Source: Anaerolinea sp. (GTDB lineage: Bacteria > Chloroflexota > Anaerolineae > Anaerolineales > Anaerolineaceae). Taken from it: a DNA stretch of 64,000 bases. The notes below the pieces were generated by a model, which searched no databases, had not been told where the DNA came from, and was given only the letters and a program-made list of their open reading frames with translations. Location: the NCBI GenBank assembly GCA_029975055.1, contig JARKPU010000005.1, forward strand, positions 1 to 64,000, written 5' to 3'. Of the stretch, positions 47,498 to 58,431 are shown piece after piece; position 1 is the first letter of the stretch, and every line of letters starts with the position of its first letter. The position numbers were made by a program, and so were the translations under genes.

Positions 47498-48772
47498 TTA
47501 GGGCGTGATCAGCGCCTTCACCTGCTCCCACGTCGCGCCGCCGTCGGCGGTGTGGAGCAAGGCCTTGCCCACCTGCGAACCGCCTGCCACCCAGCCGTTC
47601 TGCGCATCGGCAAAATTCACCGGCCCGCTCCAATCGATGGCCGCCAGCTCGGCCCAGGTCGCGCCGCCATCGGTGGTGTGGTAAACCTTCGTCCCCACGG
47701 TCGAGTCCGGCGCTGGCGGGGCGATATACCAGCCCTGGTTCTCGTCCAGGAAGGTGATCTCACCCAGCGGGGCCGGCAGCAGCGCCGACGACCAGCTCTG
47801 CCCGCCGTCAACCGTGCGGTAAAGCCAGCGCCGTGCCTGCATGCTGTTCATATCGGTGCAGCGCACCAGCAGGCTGCCGTGCTGCGCGTCGGTAAAGAGC
47901 AGGTCGGTACCCTCGCACATCGACATCTCGTCCGTGTAAGCACCCGGCACTTCGTCCGGGGCGGGCAGCGCAGCCTCGTTCCAGGTTTCGCCGCCGTCGG
48001 CGGTGTCATACAGGTACAGCCCCGCCATCACTCCGTCGCACGTGCCCACCGCATACCCGTGCAATTCGTCGCGGAACCAGACGCCGTTCTTCTGGCAAGA
48101 CATCCACAGGTTGTCTTTCGTCGGGTCAACGATGTACTCCCAGCTTGCGCCGCCGTCTTGCGTGGTCAGCACGGCCACATAATCGTGGTTCATGCCCACG
48201 CCCAGGTGAACCAGCATCCAGCCGTGCCCGGCATCGCGGAAGGCGATCTGCCCGGGATAGAAAAAGTCCATCATCAACCCGCTGCTGTCGATGGTCGCCG
48301 GCTGCCAGGTGGCCCCGCCGTCGGCCGTGCGCCAGACGGTGGCATTCACCAGCTCCGGCCCAGGCTCGCCCACATAGATCACCCAGGCGTGCCGGTCATC
48401 CATGAAGAAGGCCGTCACGCGCCCGTTGGGGGGCCGCACGGCCTCCGGCGGGTTGGCCGGGGCCCAGGTCTGCCCGCCGTCGCTGGTGCGCGCCACCTCG
48501 GGCACATGCTCCACCCCGCGCGACCCGGCCCCCCAGCCGTGCAGCGCATCCAGCATCTTCACCTGCCCAAGCTCGAAGGGCGGAATCTCCGCCGTGGGGC
48601 TTGGCTCGGGGGTGGGGCTGGGGGGCAGCACGGTGGGAGTCGGCGCGGCCAGGGTTTCCGTCGGTGTGGCGGTGGGCGGCAGGGGGGGAACCTGCCTGCC
48701 GAGAGAGCAGCCTGCCAGGAGCAGGCCGCCGAGGAATGCAAACAGGAAGAATTTAGTGAATTTGCTCATCAT
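47498..48772 (-). CDS. YCF48/BNR-repeat lipoprotein
   Basis: Lipobox LLLAGC; repeated TxDGGxTW motifs (ARTSDGGQTWAPA, RTADGGATWQPA, TADGGATWEQV). Confidence 0.85.
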   Translation of the reverse strand: MMSKFTKFFLFAFLGGLLLAGCSLGRQVPPLPPTATPTETLAAPTPTVLPPSPTPEPSPTAEIPPFELGQVKMLDALHGWGAGSRGVEHVPEVARTSDGGQTWAPANPPEAVRPPNGRVTAFFMDDRHAWVIYVGEPGPELVNATVWRTADGGATWQPATIDSSGLMMDFFYPGQIAFRDAGHGWMLVHLGVGMNHDYVAVLTTQDGGASWEYIVDPTKDNLWMSCQKNGVWFRDELHGYAVGTCDGVMAGLYLYDTADGGETWNEAALPAPDEVPGAYTDEMSMCEGTDLLFTDAQHGSLLVRCTDMNSMQARRWLYRTVDGGQSWSSALLPAPLGEITFLDENQGWYIAPPAPDSTVGTKVYHTTDGGATWAELAAIDWSGPVNFADAQNGWVAGGSQVGKALLHTADGGATWEQVKALITP

Positions 48773-48784
48773 TTGTAGGACGCT

Positions 48785-49483
48785 TTACCCTTGAAATAGT
48801 TCCGGGCGCGCGCAGCCCAGCCAGCCGGGCAGCGCGTCCAGCAGATCCCCCATCACGCGGCGTGCGCCGTCGTGGAACACTTCCGGCGCGCCGTAAGCCT
48901 CCCCACCGCCCTCCCCCACCAGGTCGGTCACCCCTCGCAGAATCAAGCACGGCTTCGCGCTGCGCGCCGCCACCCAGGCAATCGCGCCGCTTTCCCAATC
49001 GGCCGCCGCCGCGCCGAAACGCTCGCGCAGCGCGGCAATCTCTGCGGGGACAATATCCCGGTCGCCCGAGACGAGCAGCCCCCGCCTCACTTTCTGCGGA
49101 TACGGCTCGCGCAGCCACGAAAGATCCATGCGGGTGGCATAGTGCCGGATAGCCGCTTCCGGGTCGGTCATTTGCTCGAGGATGTCATAGACCAGCGTGC
49201 GCTCCACCAGGATGACCTCGCCGCGCTCGATCTGCCCGGCAAAGCCGCCGCAGGTGCCCAGGTTGACCACCAGCTTCGGCTGCCAGCGGTCGATCGCATA
49301 CTGCGCCGAGGCCGCCGCCGAGATCTTCCCCCACCCGCCGCGGGCATAAACCACGCACCGCCCGCCCACAGAGCCTTCAAAGAACTCGCCGAAAGGCGTG
49401 AGCCCGCCTTGCAGGCCGGCGAACCGCTCGCGCGCGGCGCGCCATTCGGCATCGGCGGAGATGAGCACTGCCACGTCGGTCAT
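48785..49483 (-). CDS. Nucleoside phosphorylase / MTA-SAH nucleosidase-like protein
   Basis: VVNLGTCGGFAGQIERGEVILVE, AADWESGAIAWVAARSAKPCLILRGVTD. Confidence 0.82.
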   Translation of the reverse strand: MTDVAVLISADAEWRAARERFAGLQGGLTPFGEFFEGSVGGRCVVYARGGWGKISAAASAQYAIDRWQPKLVVNLGTCGGFAGQIERGEVILVERTLVYDILEQMTDPEAAIRHYATRMDLSWLREPYPQKVRRGLLVSGDRDIVPAEIAALRERFGAAAADWESGAIAWVAARSAKPCLILRGVTDLVGEGGGEAYGAPEVFHDGARRVMGDLLDALPGWLGCARPELFQG

Positions 49484-49484
49484 C

Positions 49485-50729
49485 TCAGCGCTCCGGCGAT
49501 TTCAGATCCTTGGTGTCGCCCCAGCGCACTTTGTTGCGGTTGAACAGGTCGATCAAGGTGGGCCGGCTGAACGCATGCCGGTGCGATAAGCGCCCGCGCA
49601 GGGCCGCCTGGTAGGCCAGCTCGGCCACTTCCAGCGCCGCGCGCGGCCGCCCGAGCTTCGCCGCGGTTTGGGCGCGCTCCTTCAAAAGCAGGCCGTCGTT
49701 TTGCATCCAGTGCGAGAAGGTCTCCAGCACTTCCATGTCGCTCTGGGCCAGGTCGCCGGCGCCGTTGGCCACCACGTACTCGGCATTGCCCGTCTCCTGC
49801 CCGGCGATCACGTCGATCAGCAGCATCGGGCAGCCGGCAGCCAGCGCTTCCGTCACCACCAGCCCCCCGGCCTTGCACACCAGGCAATCGGCGGCGCGCA
49901 TCATCTCGGGCACGTTGGTCACATACTCATACAGGTGCGCCGGCACGTGCCAGTCCAGTTCTTCCAGCGCAGTGTAAAGCTCCAGGTCTTTGCCCGCCAC
50001 CACCGCCAGTTGCAGCGGTGCGCCAAAGTGGTTGAGCACGTTGAGCGTATCCAGCAAACGATCCACCCGCTTGCTGCCCACCGCCAGCACGGTGGTCAGG
50101 TCGCTGCGCCAGCCCAGGGCGGCCCGAATTTCGGCGCGGCTGCGCTGATCGCTGGCCAGGTCGGGGTTGACCGGAATGCCCGTCACGCGCACCTGCTCTT
50201 CCGAAAGGCCAAAATGCAGCGCCTGGTCGCGCACGATGGTGGTCGGCACCAGGCAGGCATCCACCGTGCGGTTGAACCAGATACGGTGCACGTTGGCCAG
50301 GTCGGTGACCACTGTCAGCAGCGGTACGTCGTGCCCGCTCATGGTGAAGTACGCCTCCAGCGGGCTTTGATAGAGCGGGTAGGTGCTGACGATCGCGTCC
50401 GGCTGGTTGTAGCGCACGGCATCGCGGATAACCTCGTAGAGCAGCACGGTCAGCGCGCTTTCGACGATGGCGCTGGTGACGGTGGTATCGGAGGCATCAT
50501 ACCCAAAGCGGTAAAGCTCGGGCACGTTCTGGATCAGCCGGTCGTAATCGGTGCCCGAGTCGCGCAGGAAGAAGGGCGTGCGCCGGTCTTCGAGCGGGTT
50601 GAGCACCACGGTTTCGCAGGTGTCGGCAAAGTTCAGGTTCAGTGCGGCGGCAATCGCGTTCGCGGCGCTGCGATGCCCAAACCCCGCATCAGCCGTCAGG
50701 ATGAGGATGCGTTTCTTCTGGGCTGTCAT
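49485..50729 (-). CDS. MGDG synthase-like glycosyltransferase (GT28 type)
   Basis: ILILTADAGFGHRSAANAIAAAL, VTGIPVNPDLA, CLVCKAGGLVVTEALAAGCPMLL. Confidence 0.9.
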   Translation of the reverse strand: MTAQKKRILILTADAGFGHRSAANAIAAALNLNFADTCETVVLNPLEDRRTPFFLRDSGTDYDRLIQNVPELYRFGYDASDTTVTSAIVESALTVLLYEVIRDAVRYNQPDAIVSTYPLYQSPLEAYFTMSGHDVPLLTVVTDLANVHRIWFNRTVDACLVPTTIVRDQALHFGLSEEQVRVTGIPVNPDLASDQRSRAEIRAALGWRSDLTTVLAVGSKRVDRLLDTLNVLNHFGAPLQLAVVAGKDLELYTALEELDWHVPAHLYEYVTNVPEMMRAADCLVCKAGGLVVTEALAAGCPMLLIDVIAGQETGNAEYVVANGAGDLAQSDMEVLETFSHWMQNDGLLLKERAQTAAKLGRPRAALEVAELAYQAALRGRLSHRHAFSRPTLIDLFNRNKVRWGDTKDLKSPER

Positions 50730-50732
50730 AGG

Positions 50733-50969
50733 TCACCCCGCAAGCGGCCCGGCCGGCGGGCGAACCTGCCATGCCAGGGCAGGAGTGAGGATCAATTCAT
50801 ACACAGCCGCGCCGCCCACCGTGCAAAGGATGTGGCAGCCGGTATCGTCGCGCCAGGAGCGTCCCACCGAGTCCACCTGCCAGCTGCGCCCGCCCCACGA
50901 GAAGCGCAGCGGAGAGATCGCCCCATCTTTCTCCCAGCGCACCAGAATTTCATCAACCGGTGAGATCAT
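50733..50969 (-). CDS. Small conserved protein (DUF6504-like)
   Basis: ILVRWEKDGAISPLRFSWGGRSWQVDSVGRSWRDD; overlaps the cinA-like start. Confidence 0.55.
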   Translation of the reverse strand: MISPVDEILVRWEKDGAISPLRFSWGGRSWQVDSVGRSWRDDTGCHILCTVGGAAVYELILTPALAWQVRPPAGPLAG

Positions 50970-51487
50970 ACGCCTTCTCTTGTAGAATTTTGCAGGAAAT
51001 CGATCAGGATGCGCAGCGCCTCGCGCGCCGACTGGCGTTTGTTTTCGATCCGCCCGCCGCCCCAAGTGAAGCAATGCGCCCGTTCCACGCCCGGCCCGCT
51101 GAGGCCGATCCACGTCAGGCCTACCGGCTTGCCCGGCAAGGCTCCGCCCGGCCCGGCGATACCGCTCACCGCAAGAGCCACCACCCCGGCGGGGTCATAG
51201 GCTTCTGCCAGCATTTCGCGCGCGCCGCGGGCCATCTCGCGCACGGTTTCTTCGCTCACCGCGCCGAACTGCGCCAGCATACCGGGCGGAACGCCAAGCA
51301 GGGCCGTTTTCGCTTCGTAGGAATAGGCCGTCACGCCGCCCAGGTAGTAATCGGAGGAGCCCGGCACGTTGGTAATCCAGTCTCCGATCAACCCGCCCGT
51401 GCAGGATTCAGCCGTCACCAGTTTAAGCCCGCGCCTGCGCAGCCATTCGCCGGCCAGCGCCGAAAGGTTGTCATCTTCGTTGGTCAT
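50966..51487 (-). CDS. CinA C-terminal domain nicotinamide-nucleotide amidohydrolase
   Basis: LKLVTAESCTGGLIGDWITNVPGSSDYYLGGVTAYSYEAK...VSGIAGPGG. Confidence 0.95.
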   Translation of the reverse strand: MTNEDDNLSALAGEWLRRRGLKLVTAESCTGGLIGDWITNVPGSSDYYLGGVTAYSYEAKTALLGVPPGMLAQFGAVSEETVREMARGAREMLAEAYDPAGVVALAVSGIAGPGGALPGKPVGLTWIGLSGPGVERAHCFTWGGGRIENKRQSAREALRILIDFLQNSTREGV

Positions 51488-51701
51488 TAAATTGATTATA
51501 CCGTTTTGAAGCGGGTTAAGCGAAATTACCGTTTCGCGTCCCTGAGCGGTTCTGTTTCTTAACCGCGAAAGGACGCGAAAACACGCTAAGAAGAAGGAAG
51601 CACCTGCTTTTTTATTTTTCGCGTTCCTTCGTATTTCAATGCTAAAGACACGAGGACATGCCCCGGCCTGCGGATTCGTCTTCTTTCGCGGTGAATTTCT
51701 A

Positions 51702-53198
51702 TTACAACCCGCTCAGGCCGTGGCTGGTCTCTCGCAGCGCCGGGTACAGCCCGCGGTAGAGCGTGTAAACCTTCTCGTAGAATTCCACCTGCCCTGGCCG
51801 CGGTTCGGTCGCGCCGGTCTGGCGCACGGTAGATTGGCAGGCGCTGTCCACATCGGCCCAGGCGCCCACCCCCACCCCAGCCAGGAGCGCCGCGCCGTAA
51901 GCCGCCCCTTCGGTCGTATTGACCGTCACCAGCTCGGCATTGAACACATCCGCCAGGATCTGCCGCCACAGCGCACTGCGCGCCCCACCGCCAGAGACGC
52001 GCACCTGGTCAATCGAACTCAACCCCGCCGACTTGATCAGCTCGAAGCTGTCGCGCAGGCCAAAAGCCACCCCTTCCAGCACGGCGCGCGTCAGGTGCGC
52101 CATGCCGTGCCGCACCGTCATCCCAACAAAAGCGCCGCGCGCCAGCGGGTCGGGGTGCGGGGTGCGCTCGCCCGTCAGGTAGGGCAGGAAGAGCAGCCCC
52201 TCTGCCCCCGGCTGGACCCCCGCCGCCGGGGCCAGCAGGTCGTCATACCCCATGCCGGGGGCCAGGGTATCGCGATACCAGCGCAGGCTGCCCGCCGCCG
52301 AAAGCATCACGCCCATCAGGTGCCAGCGTCCCGGCGCCGAATGGCAGAAAGCGTGCAGCCGGCCCTCCGGCTCGATGAATGCCTGCCCGGTGGTGGCAAA
52401 CACCACCCCCGAAGTGCCCAGCGTGAGCGCCACAATGCCCGGCCTGACGGCCCCCACCCCCACCGCCTGAGCAGCCTGGTCGCCGCCTCCGGCAACCACG
52501 GGTGTGCCTTCCTTCAGCCCGGTCAGCCGGGCGGCTTCTGCACTCACCCGACCGGTCACCTCCGGGCCTTCGAAGGTCTTGGGCAGCCACGCCGCAGGGA
52601 TGCCCAGCGCCGCCAGCACCTCCGGCGACCAATCGCGCGTCTTGAGGTCAAAGAGAATCGTCCCGGCTCCGTCGGCGCGGTCCACAGCGAACCCGTCCGT
52701 CAGCCGGTAGCGCACATAATCCTTCGGCAGCAGGATATGCGCAACCCGCGCGTAAACCTCAGGCTCGTTCTCCTGCACCCAGAGGATCTTCGGCGCGGTG
52801 AAGCCCGTCAGCGCGTCGTTGCCCGTCACCTGGATCAGATGCGCCCGGCCCAATCGCCGGCGGATCTCGTCGCACTGCGCGCCGGTGCGCTGATCGTTCC
52901 ACAGGATGGCCGGGCGCAGCACCTCCCCGGCGGCATCGAGCAGCGTCAACCCGTGCATCTGCCCGGTGAGGCCAATGCCCCCCACCTCGGCCCCGCCGAC
53001 GCCTGTGTCGGCGAGCACCTTGCGGATGCTCCGAACCGCCCCATCCCACCAATCGTGCGGGTCCTGCTCGCTCCACAGGGGTTTGGGGGTTGAAAGCGGC
53101 AGATCGCTGGTGGCGCTGCCGGCAACGTTGCCCTGCCGGTCCACCAAAAGGGCCTTCACGCCCGTGGTCGAAACATCAATGCCCAAAAAGTAATTCAT
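51702..53198 (-). CDS. xylB: Xylulokinase
   Basis: YFLGIDVSTTGVKALLVD, GLTGQMHGLTLLD, GVAFGLRDSFELIK; FGGY kinase. Confidence 0.93.
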   Translation of the reverse strand: MNYFLGIDVSTTGVKALLVDRQGNVAGSATSDLPLSTPKPLWSEQDPHDWWDGAVRSIRKVLADTGVGGAEVGGIGLTGQMHGLTLLDAAGEVLRPAILWNDQRTGAQCDEIRRRLGRAHLIQVTGNDALTGFTAPKILWVQENEPEVYARVAHILLPKDYVRYRLTDGFAVDRADGAGTILFDLKTRDWSPEVLAALGIPAAWLPKTFEGPEVTGRVSAEAARLTGLKEGTPVVAGGGDQAAQAVGVGAVRPGIVALTLGTSGVVFATTGQAFIEPEGRLHAFCHSAPGRWHLMGVMLSAAGSLRWYRDTLAPGMGYDDLLAPAAGVQPGAEGLLFLPYLTGERTPHPDPLARGAFVGMTVRHGMAHLTRAVLEGVAFGLRDSFELIKSAGLSSIDQVRVSGGGARSALWRQILADVFNAELVTVNTTEGAAYGAALLAGVGVGAWADVDSACQSTVRQTGATEPRPGQVEFYEKVYTLYRGLYPALRETSHGLSGL

Positions 53199-53227
53199 CG
53201 CACTCTCCTTCTCCCTCGCTCCAGGGG

Positions 53228-54202
53228 TTACACCGGCCAGAGCGCCTGCAGGAACTTCAATTTGGCCTCGCTCTGCAGCGTGCCGCCGCCCTCGTGGTTG
53301 TTATATTCGTAAATGCGGATCTCCTTCGGCCCGGCATAGTGATTGTACGCCGCATAAACCGTCGAAGGCGGGCAGGTGGTGTCCATCAGCCCCACCGAGA
53401 AGAGCGCCTTTGCCCTGGCGCGCGCCGCGAAGCTCATCCCGTCGAAGTACGCCAGTGTGCGGAAGACCGTCTCCACCTTTTCGCGATGCACCTTGAGGAA
53501 ATTGCCAATCTCCTGGTAGGGGTAGGTGTCCACAATCTGCGTGGCGCGCCGGTAGTGGCACAGGAAGGGTACATCCGGCATGGCAACCTTCACCTCGGCC
53601 GAGAGGCCCGCCGCCGCCAGGGTAATCCCCCCGCCCTGGCTGCCGCCGGTGACGGCAATACGCGCGGCATCTACCCCCTCAAAGCTCTGCGCCGCCTCGA
53701 TGGCGCGCACCGCGTCGGTGAACACGCGCCGGTAATAATAGGTGCGCGGGTTGAGCACGCCGCGCGTCATAAAGCCGGGATGCTGCGGGTTGGCGCCTTC
53801 GGGCTCGGGGTCGGGCGTGTCGCCGGGCTGCCAGGTGCTGCCCTGGCCGCGCGTGTCCATCACAAAGGTGGCGTAACCGGCGCAGGGCCACGTGAGGTAA
53901 TTGAGCGGCGAGCCGCGCCCCCCGCCGTAGCCGATATATTCCACCACGCAGGGCAGCTTGCCCGCCCGCCCGCGCGGGAGCATCAGCCAGCCTTTGATAT
54001 CCTGCCCGCCGTAACCGGCAAACGTGGCGTCGCTTACGTCCAGCGTCTTGAGGCCGATGTCGTATGGCTCGAAGCGCGGATGGAGCGGGTGCGCCCTGGC
54101 TTCGGCAAGGGTTTCCTGCCAGAAAGCGTCGAAATCGCCCGGCTCGTTGCGCGGCGGCTTATACGCCACCAGTTCTTCGTATGGGAAATCAAAGAATGCC
54201 AT
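53228..54202 (-). CDS. Acetylxylan esterase / cephalosporin-C deacetylase family
   Basis: [71 protein letters not shown]. Confidence 0.92.
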   Translation of the reverse strand: MAFFDFPYEELVAYKPPRNEPGDFDAFWQETLAEARAHPLHPRFEPYDIGLKTLDVSDATFAGYGGQDIKGWLMLPRGRAGKLPCVVEYIGYGGGRGSPLNYLTWPCAGYATFVMDTRGQGSTWQPGDTPDPEPEGANPQHPGFMTRGVLNPRTYYYRRVFTDAVRAIEAAQSFEGVDAARIAVTGGSQGGGITLAAAGLSAEVKVAMPDVPFLCHYRRATQIVDTYPYQEIGNFLKVHREKVETVFRTLAYFDGMSFAARARAKALFSVGLMDTTCPPSTVYAAYNHYAGPKEIRIYEYNNHEGGGTLQSEAKLKFLQALWPV

Positions 54203-54444
54203 GGGGGAATCTCCACCTGAGGGAATGATGTATTCATGATTATAGTCAAGAAGTCGGTGAGTGATAAAGACAACGTGAGGATGAGACCGCGCCGGGCCCT
54301 GGCTCTACTCCTCGGCTTCATCTCTCATCGACTAATCCTCTCTTCGACTTCATCTCTTATCGGCTCCCCCCAAATTCTTGACACTTCCACTCCATATATG
54401 GTACAGTTTCTACCAGGGTATAACGTGTAAACACGGAGGCTGCG

Positions 54445-54486
54445 ATGACGACCAAACTTTGCAACAGAATGGATTCTGGCATATGA
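54445..54486 (+). CDS. Short leader ORF MTTKLCNRMDSGI upstream of the ABC exporter pair
   Basis: GGAGG SD 5 nt upstream, TTGACA element at 54378-54383, downstream hairpins and terminator. Confidence 0.45.
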   Translation: MTTKLCNRMDSGI

Positions 54487-54543
54487 GCGTGCCTGCAGCC
54501 CGGTTTTCCTGAGGCTCCATCTTGAGCCAGGTAAAATCAGAAG

Positions 54544-54572
54544 CCGCCGGCGCCTCATGCCCGCGGTTTTTT
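54544..54572 (+). terminator. Intrinsic terminator in the ABC exporter leader
   Basis: CCGCCGGC-gcctcat-GCCCGCGG (1 mismatch) then TTTTTT. Confidence 0.8.
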
Positions 54573-54706
54573 GATTCCCCCTGCCCCCCGCAGGATTGCG
54601 CCTGTTCATTTCTGTAAAATGTGAGACTGATCCCTCATTTTGCTGGAAGAACCATGCACAATCCCCGGCAGCCGGGTTCACAACCAAGATTGGAGCTTAC
54701 CCATTT

Positions 54707-56512
54707 ATGAGCGATCTTGCGCTCGAACCGGCCCTTAAAAAACCTCCGGCGGCTTCCTTCCGCCTCGTCGCCCGCGCGCTTCGCCCGCATGCCGGGCAGG
54801 CGGCCTGGATGACCGCCCTGCTCCTGGGCGGCATCGCCCTTCAACTGGCCAACCCCCAGGTGATGCGTTACTTCCTCGATACGGCCCAGGCCGGCGGAGC
54901 CTTGCCTGTGCTCACCCGCGCTGCGGCCGTCTTCATCTTCTTTGCGCTCCTGCAGCAAGCCCTTAGACTGGCGGCCGGGTACGTCAGCCAGGATGTGGCC
55001 TGGCGTGCCACCAACCGCCTGCGCGCCGACCTTGCCTTGCACTGCCTGCGCCTGGACATGCCCTTTCACAAGCAGCACACCCCCGGCGAATTGATCGACC
55101 GCCTGGACGGCGACGTGGAGCGCCTTTCGAACCTCTTCTCCGAGTTCTTCGTGCATGTGGTGGGCAACGGCCTGCTCGTGCTGGGCATCCTCGCCCTGCT
55201 CTTCCGCGAAGATGCCGCCGTGGGCGCGGGCATGCTCGCCTACACGGCCGTGGTAGCCCTGGTGCTCGGCCGGATTCAAAAAATTGCCGTGCCGCGCTGG
55301 GCGGCCCAGCGCCAGGCCAGCGCCGAGCTGAACGGTTACCTCGAAGAGCGCATCAGCGGTGCAGAGGAAATCCGCGCTGCCGGCGCCGAGGCCCACGCCA
55401 TGCGCCGCCTCGATGCGCTCATGCGCGTCTTCACCCAACGGGCCCGCGCTGCGGTGGTCGTCTCGAGCCTCGCCTTCAACCTGACCAACCTGGTGCATGT
55501 GCTGGGCTACGCCGCCGGGCTGGTGCTGGCGGTGTACCTGTACCTGCAGGGCAAAGCCAGCCTAGGCGCGGCGTACCTGATCACCTACTACATCGGCATG
55601 CTCTCCGGGCCTCTCCAGGCCATCCGCGGGCAGTTCGAAGACCTGCAGCAGTCCACGGCCAGCCTCAGGCGCGTCCAGGAGCTGTTCGGTTTACGGCCCC
55701 AGGTAGCCGACCCCCAGCCGCCCGGTGCGATTCTCCCTCTGCCGCCGGGTGCGTTATCCGTCGAATTTGACGGCGTCTCCTTTCATTACACTGATGCGCC
55801 CGGAGCAATCGAACCGGGCGCACAGGTGCTGCGCGGGGTGAGCTTCGCCATCCCGCCCGGGCGCGTTTTAGGCGTCCTCGGGCGCACCGGCAGCGGTAAA
55901 ACCACCCTCACCCGCCTGCTCTTCCGCCTCTATGACCCGGCCGTGGGCTGCGTGCGCCTGGGCGGCGTGGACCTGCGCCAGGCTGCTCTGGCCGATCTGC
56001 GCCGCCGCGTGGGCATGGTCACCCAGGATGTGCAGCTCTTCCAGGCTACCCTGCGTGAGAACCTCACCTTCTTCAATGCAGAAGTGCCTGATGAGAAGCT
56101 CCAGGAAGTGCTGCGCACCCTCCACCTGTGGGATTGGGTGTCTTCCCTCCCGCAAGGGCTGGAGACGCCCATCGCCGCCGGGGGGCAGGGCCTTTCGGCG
56201 GGCGAAGCGCAGCTCCTGGCCTTTGCGCGCGTCTTCCTCAAAGACCCCGGCCTGCTGATCCTCGATGAAGCCTCCTCGCGGCTCGATCCCTCCACCGAAA
56301 CCTTGATGGAGCGCGCCATCGACCGGCTCTTCGCCGGGCGCACCGGCGTGGTCATCGCCCACCGCCTGGCCACCGTCGAGCGCGCCGATGACATCCTCAT
56401 CCTCGAAGGCGGCCGCGTGGTCGAATACGGCCCGCGCGCCGCGCTCGCCGCCGACCCTGCCTCGCGCTTCTACCGCCTGCTGCAGGCCGGCCTGGAGGAG
56501 GTGATGGCATGA
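54707..56512 (+). CDS. ABC exporter, fused permease/ATPase (subunit 1)
   Basis: 6-TM domain; [56 protein letters not shown]. Confidence 0.95.
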   Translation: MSDLALEPALKKPPAASFRLVARALRPHAGQAAWMTALLLGGIALQLANPQVMRYFLDTAQAGGALPVLTRAAAVFIFFALLQQALRLAAGYVSQDVAWRATNRLRADLALHCLRLDMPFHKQHTPGELIDRLDGDVERLSNLFSEFFVHVVGNGLLVLGILALLFREDAAVGAGMLAYTAVVALVLGRIQKIAVPRWAAQRQASAELNGYLEERISGAEEIRAAGAEAHAMRRLDALMRVFTQRARAAVVVSSLAFNLTNLVHVLGYAAGLVLAVYLYLQGKASLGAAYLITYYIGMLSGPLQAIRGQFEDLQQSTASLRRVQELFGLRPQVADPQPPGAILPLPPGALSVEFDGVSFHYTDAPGAIEPGAQVLRGVSFAIPPGRVLGVLGRTGSGKTTLTRLLFRLYDPAVGCVRLGGVDLRQAALADLRRRVGMVTQDVQLFQATLRENLTFFNAEVPDEKLQEVLRTLHLWDWVSSLPQGLETPIAAGGQGLSAGEAQLLAFARVFLKDPGLLILDEASSRLDPSTETLMERAIDRLFAGRTGVVIAHRLATVERADDILILEGGRVVEYGPRAALAADPASRFYRLLQAGLEEVMA

Positions 56513-58323
56513 GCGCCCCCGCCACCATCTCTACTCTCCGGCTCAATTGGCAGCTCATCCGCAGCCAGCCGTGGCCTTTCGCCATTCATTCGTTCCTCAC
56601 GCTGCTGATCTTCGCCGAGCAGCTCGTCCCCGGGTTGATCACCAAAGCCGTCTTCGACCGTCTCGCCGCCCCAGCCTCCGCCCAGGCCGAAAGCTTCCTG
56701 GGCCTCAGCCTGCTCTGGTGGTTCATTATCCTCTACCTGGCAGTCGAAATTGCCCGCGTGCTCATCGCCATCGGCTACGAATGGTTCGGCATGACCTTTC
56801 GCCTGAACAACATCGCCCTGCTGCGCGCCAACCTTTTTGCCAGCATCCTGCGCCGCAGCGGCGACCAGCCCCTGCCCGTCGCGCCGGGAGAGGCGGTGAA
56901 CCGCTTCAGCTGGCACGGCGACATGGGCGAGATCACCGACTTCCCAACCTGGCTGCCCGACCAACTCGGCAAATGGGTGGCCGCGGGCATCGCGGTGGTT
57001 ATCATGGCGCGCATCAATCTGCCCATCACGCTGGTCATCTTCCTGCCGCTCATCGGGGTGATGTTCCTCACGCGCCTCTTTTGGGGGCGCATGCTGGAGG
57101 GCTACAAGACCACCCAGGCCGCCGCCGATGCCTCCGCCGGGTTCCTCGGCGAGTCGTTCGGCTCGGTGCTGGCGATTAAAATCGCCGGCGCCGAAGAGGA
57201 CGTTGCGGCCCGCCTCAGCCGCCTCAATGAGCGCCGCCGCGCGCTGGAACTGCGCCTGTGGCTCAGCCGCGGGCTGCTCAACGGCCTCAACGAGTCGATC
57301 GTCAATTTTGGCATCGGCGTCATGCTCCTCATGGCGGGCGCGGCCATCAGCGGTGGAACCTTCTCCGTGGGCGATTTCGCCCTCTTCGTCAGCTACCTGG
57401 GCTTCACCACTCAGGTGCCCTCCGAACTGGGCACCTTCTATGGCGACTACAAGACGCAAGCCATCTCCATCGAACGCCTGCTCGAATTGATCCGCCCGCA
57501 GCCGGTGGAGCGGCTGGTGGAGCTTCACCCCGGCGATGGGCGCGGCCCGCTCGCAGAGGGTGCGCCGCCGCAGAGCGAGCCGCCCGGCCGCCTGGAAAGG
57601 CTGGAGGTGCGCGGCGTGAGCTTCGCCTTCCCTGCCGACGGCAAGGGCATAAAACAGGTCAGTTTCTCGGTGGAACGCGGGGCGTTTGTGGTCATCACCG
57701 GGCGGGTCGGGTCGGGGAAGACCACCCTCCTGCGCGCGCTCCTCGGCCTCTTGCCCTTGCAGGGGGGAGAAATCCGCTGGAACGGCGCCCGCGTGGAAGA
57801 CCCGGCGGCTTTCTTCCGCCCGCCGCGCTGCGCCGCCACCGCCCAGGTGCCGCGCCTGTTCTCAGACACGCTGCGCGAGAATATCCTCATGGGCCTGCCT
57901 GAAAATGAGGCGGACCTGCCGGGCACCATCAACGCCGCCGTGCTGGAACCCGACATCGCCGCCCTGGAAAACGGCCTGGATACGCTGGTCGGCCCCCGCG
58001 GCGTGCGCCTTTCGGGCGGGCAGGTTCAGCGCGCGGCGGCGGCGCGCATGTTCGTGCGCGCGCCTGAGCTGCTCGTCTTTGACGACCTTTCCAGCGCGCT
58101 GGATGTGGAGACCGAGCGCCAGTTGTGGCAGCGCCTCGATGCGCGCCGCGCCGCCGGAGAGGGCGCGACCTGCCTGGTGGTCTCGCACCGCCGGGCCGCC
58201 CTGCGCCGCGCCGATTGGATTGTGGTGCTCAAGGACGGGCAGGTGGAAGCCCAGGGCCGCCTGGAAGAACTGCTCGAATCTTCGGATGAACTGCGCCGCC
58301 TTTGGAAGGGCGAGGTGGAATAA
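56509..58323 (+). CDS. ABC exporter, fused permease/ATPase (subunit 2)
   Basis: ATGA overlap with subunit 1; [52 protein letters not shown]. Confidence 0.95.
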   Translation: MSAPATISTLRLNWQLIRSQPWPFAIHSFLTLLIFAEQLVPGLITKAVFDRLAAPASAQAESFLGLSLLWWFIILYLAVEIARVLIAIGYEWFGMTFRLNNIALLRANLFASILRRSGDQPLPVAPGEAVNRFSWHGDMGEITDFPTWLPDQLGKWVAAGIAVVIMARINLPITLVIFLPLIGVMFLTRLFWGRMLEGYKTTQAAADASAGFLGESFGSVLAIKIAGAEEDVAARLSRLNERRRALELRLWLSRGLLNGLNESIVNFGIGVMLLMAGAAISGGTFSVGDFALFVSYLGFTTQVPSELGTFYGDYKTQAISIERLLELIRPQPVERLVELHPGDGRGPLAEGAPPQSEPPGRLERLEVRGVSFAFPADGKGIKQVSFSVERGAFVVITGRVGSGKTTLLRALLGLLPLQGGEIRWNGARVEDPAAFFRPPRCAATAQVPRLFSDTLRENILMGLPENEADLPGTINAAVLEPDIAALENGLDTLVGPRGVRLSGGQVQRAAAARMFVRAPELLVFDDLSSALDVETERQLWQRLDARRAAGEGATCLVVSHRRAALRRADWIVVLKDGQVEAQGRLEELLESSDELRRLWKGEVE

Positions 58324-58338
58324 TCGATCCACACGATC

Positions 58339-58375
58339 CAGGGACCGATGGGCACCCCCCGCCCACCGGTCCCTG
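58339..58375. other. Hairpin between the ABC exporter and ppk2
   Basis: CAGGGACCG-at-GGGC-accccc(c)-GCCC-ac-CGGTCCCTG. Confidence 0.8.
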
Positions 58376-58431
58376 CCCAGGTGCTTCTATTGGCACAAGG
58401 ATATATAATGGACGCAAGAAAGGGGAACCCC

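Noticed and set aside
51500-51660. Direct-repeat-rich AT segment (CGCGAAAGGACGCGAAAACACGCTAAG) upstream of the cinA-like gene
   Set aside because: Short degenerate repeats of a type seen widely in intergenic regions; not enough structure to call an element.
58348-58431. Upstream starts of ppk2 at 58348 or 58408
   Set aside because: A hairpin and a TATAAT-like element overlap these codons; ATG 58432 has a good SD (AGGGGAA).
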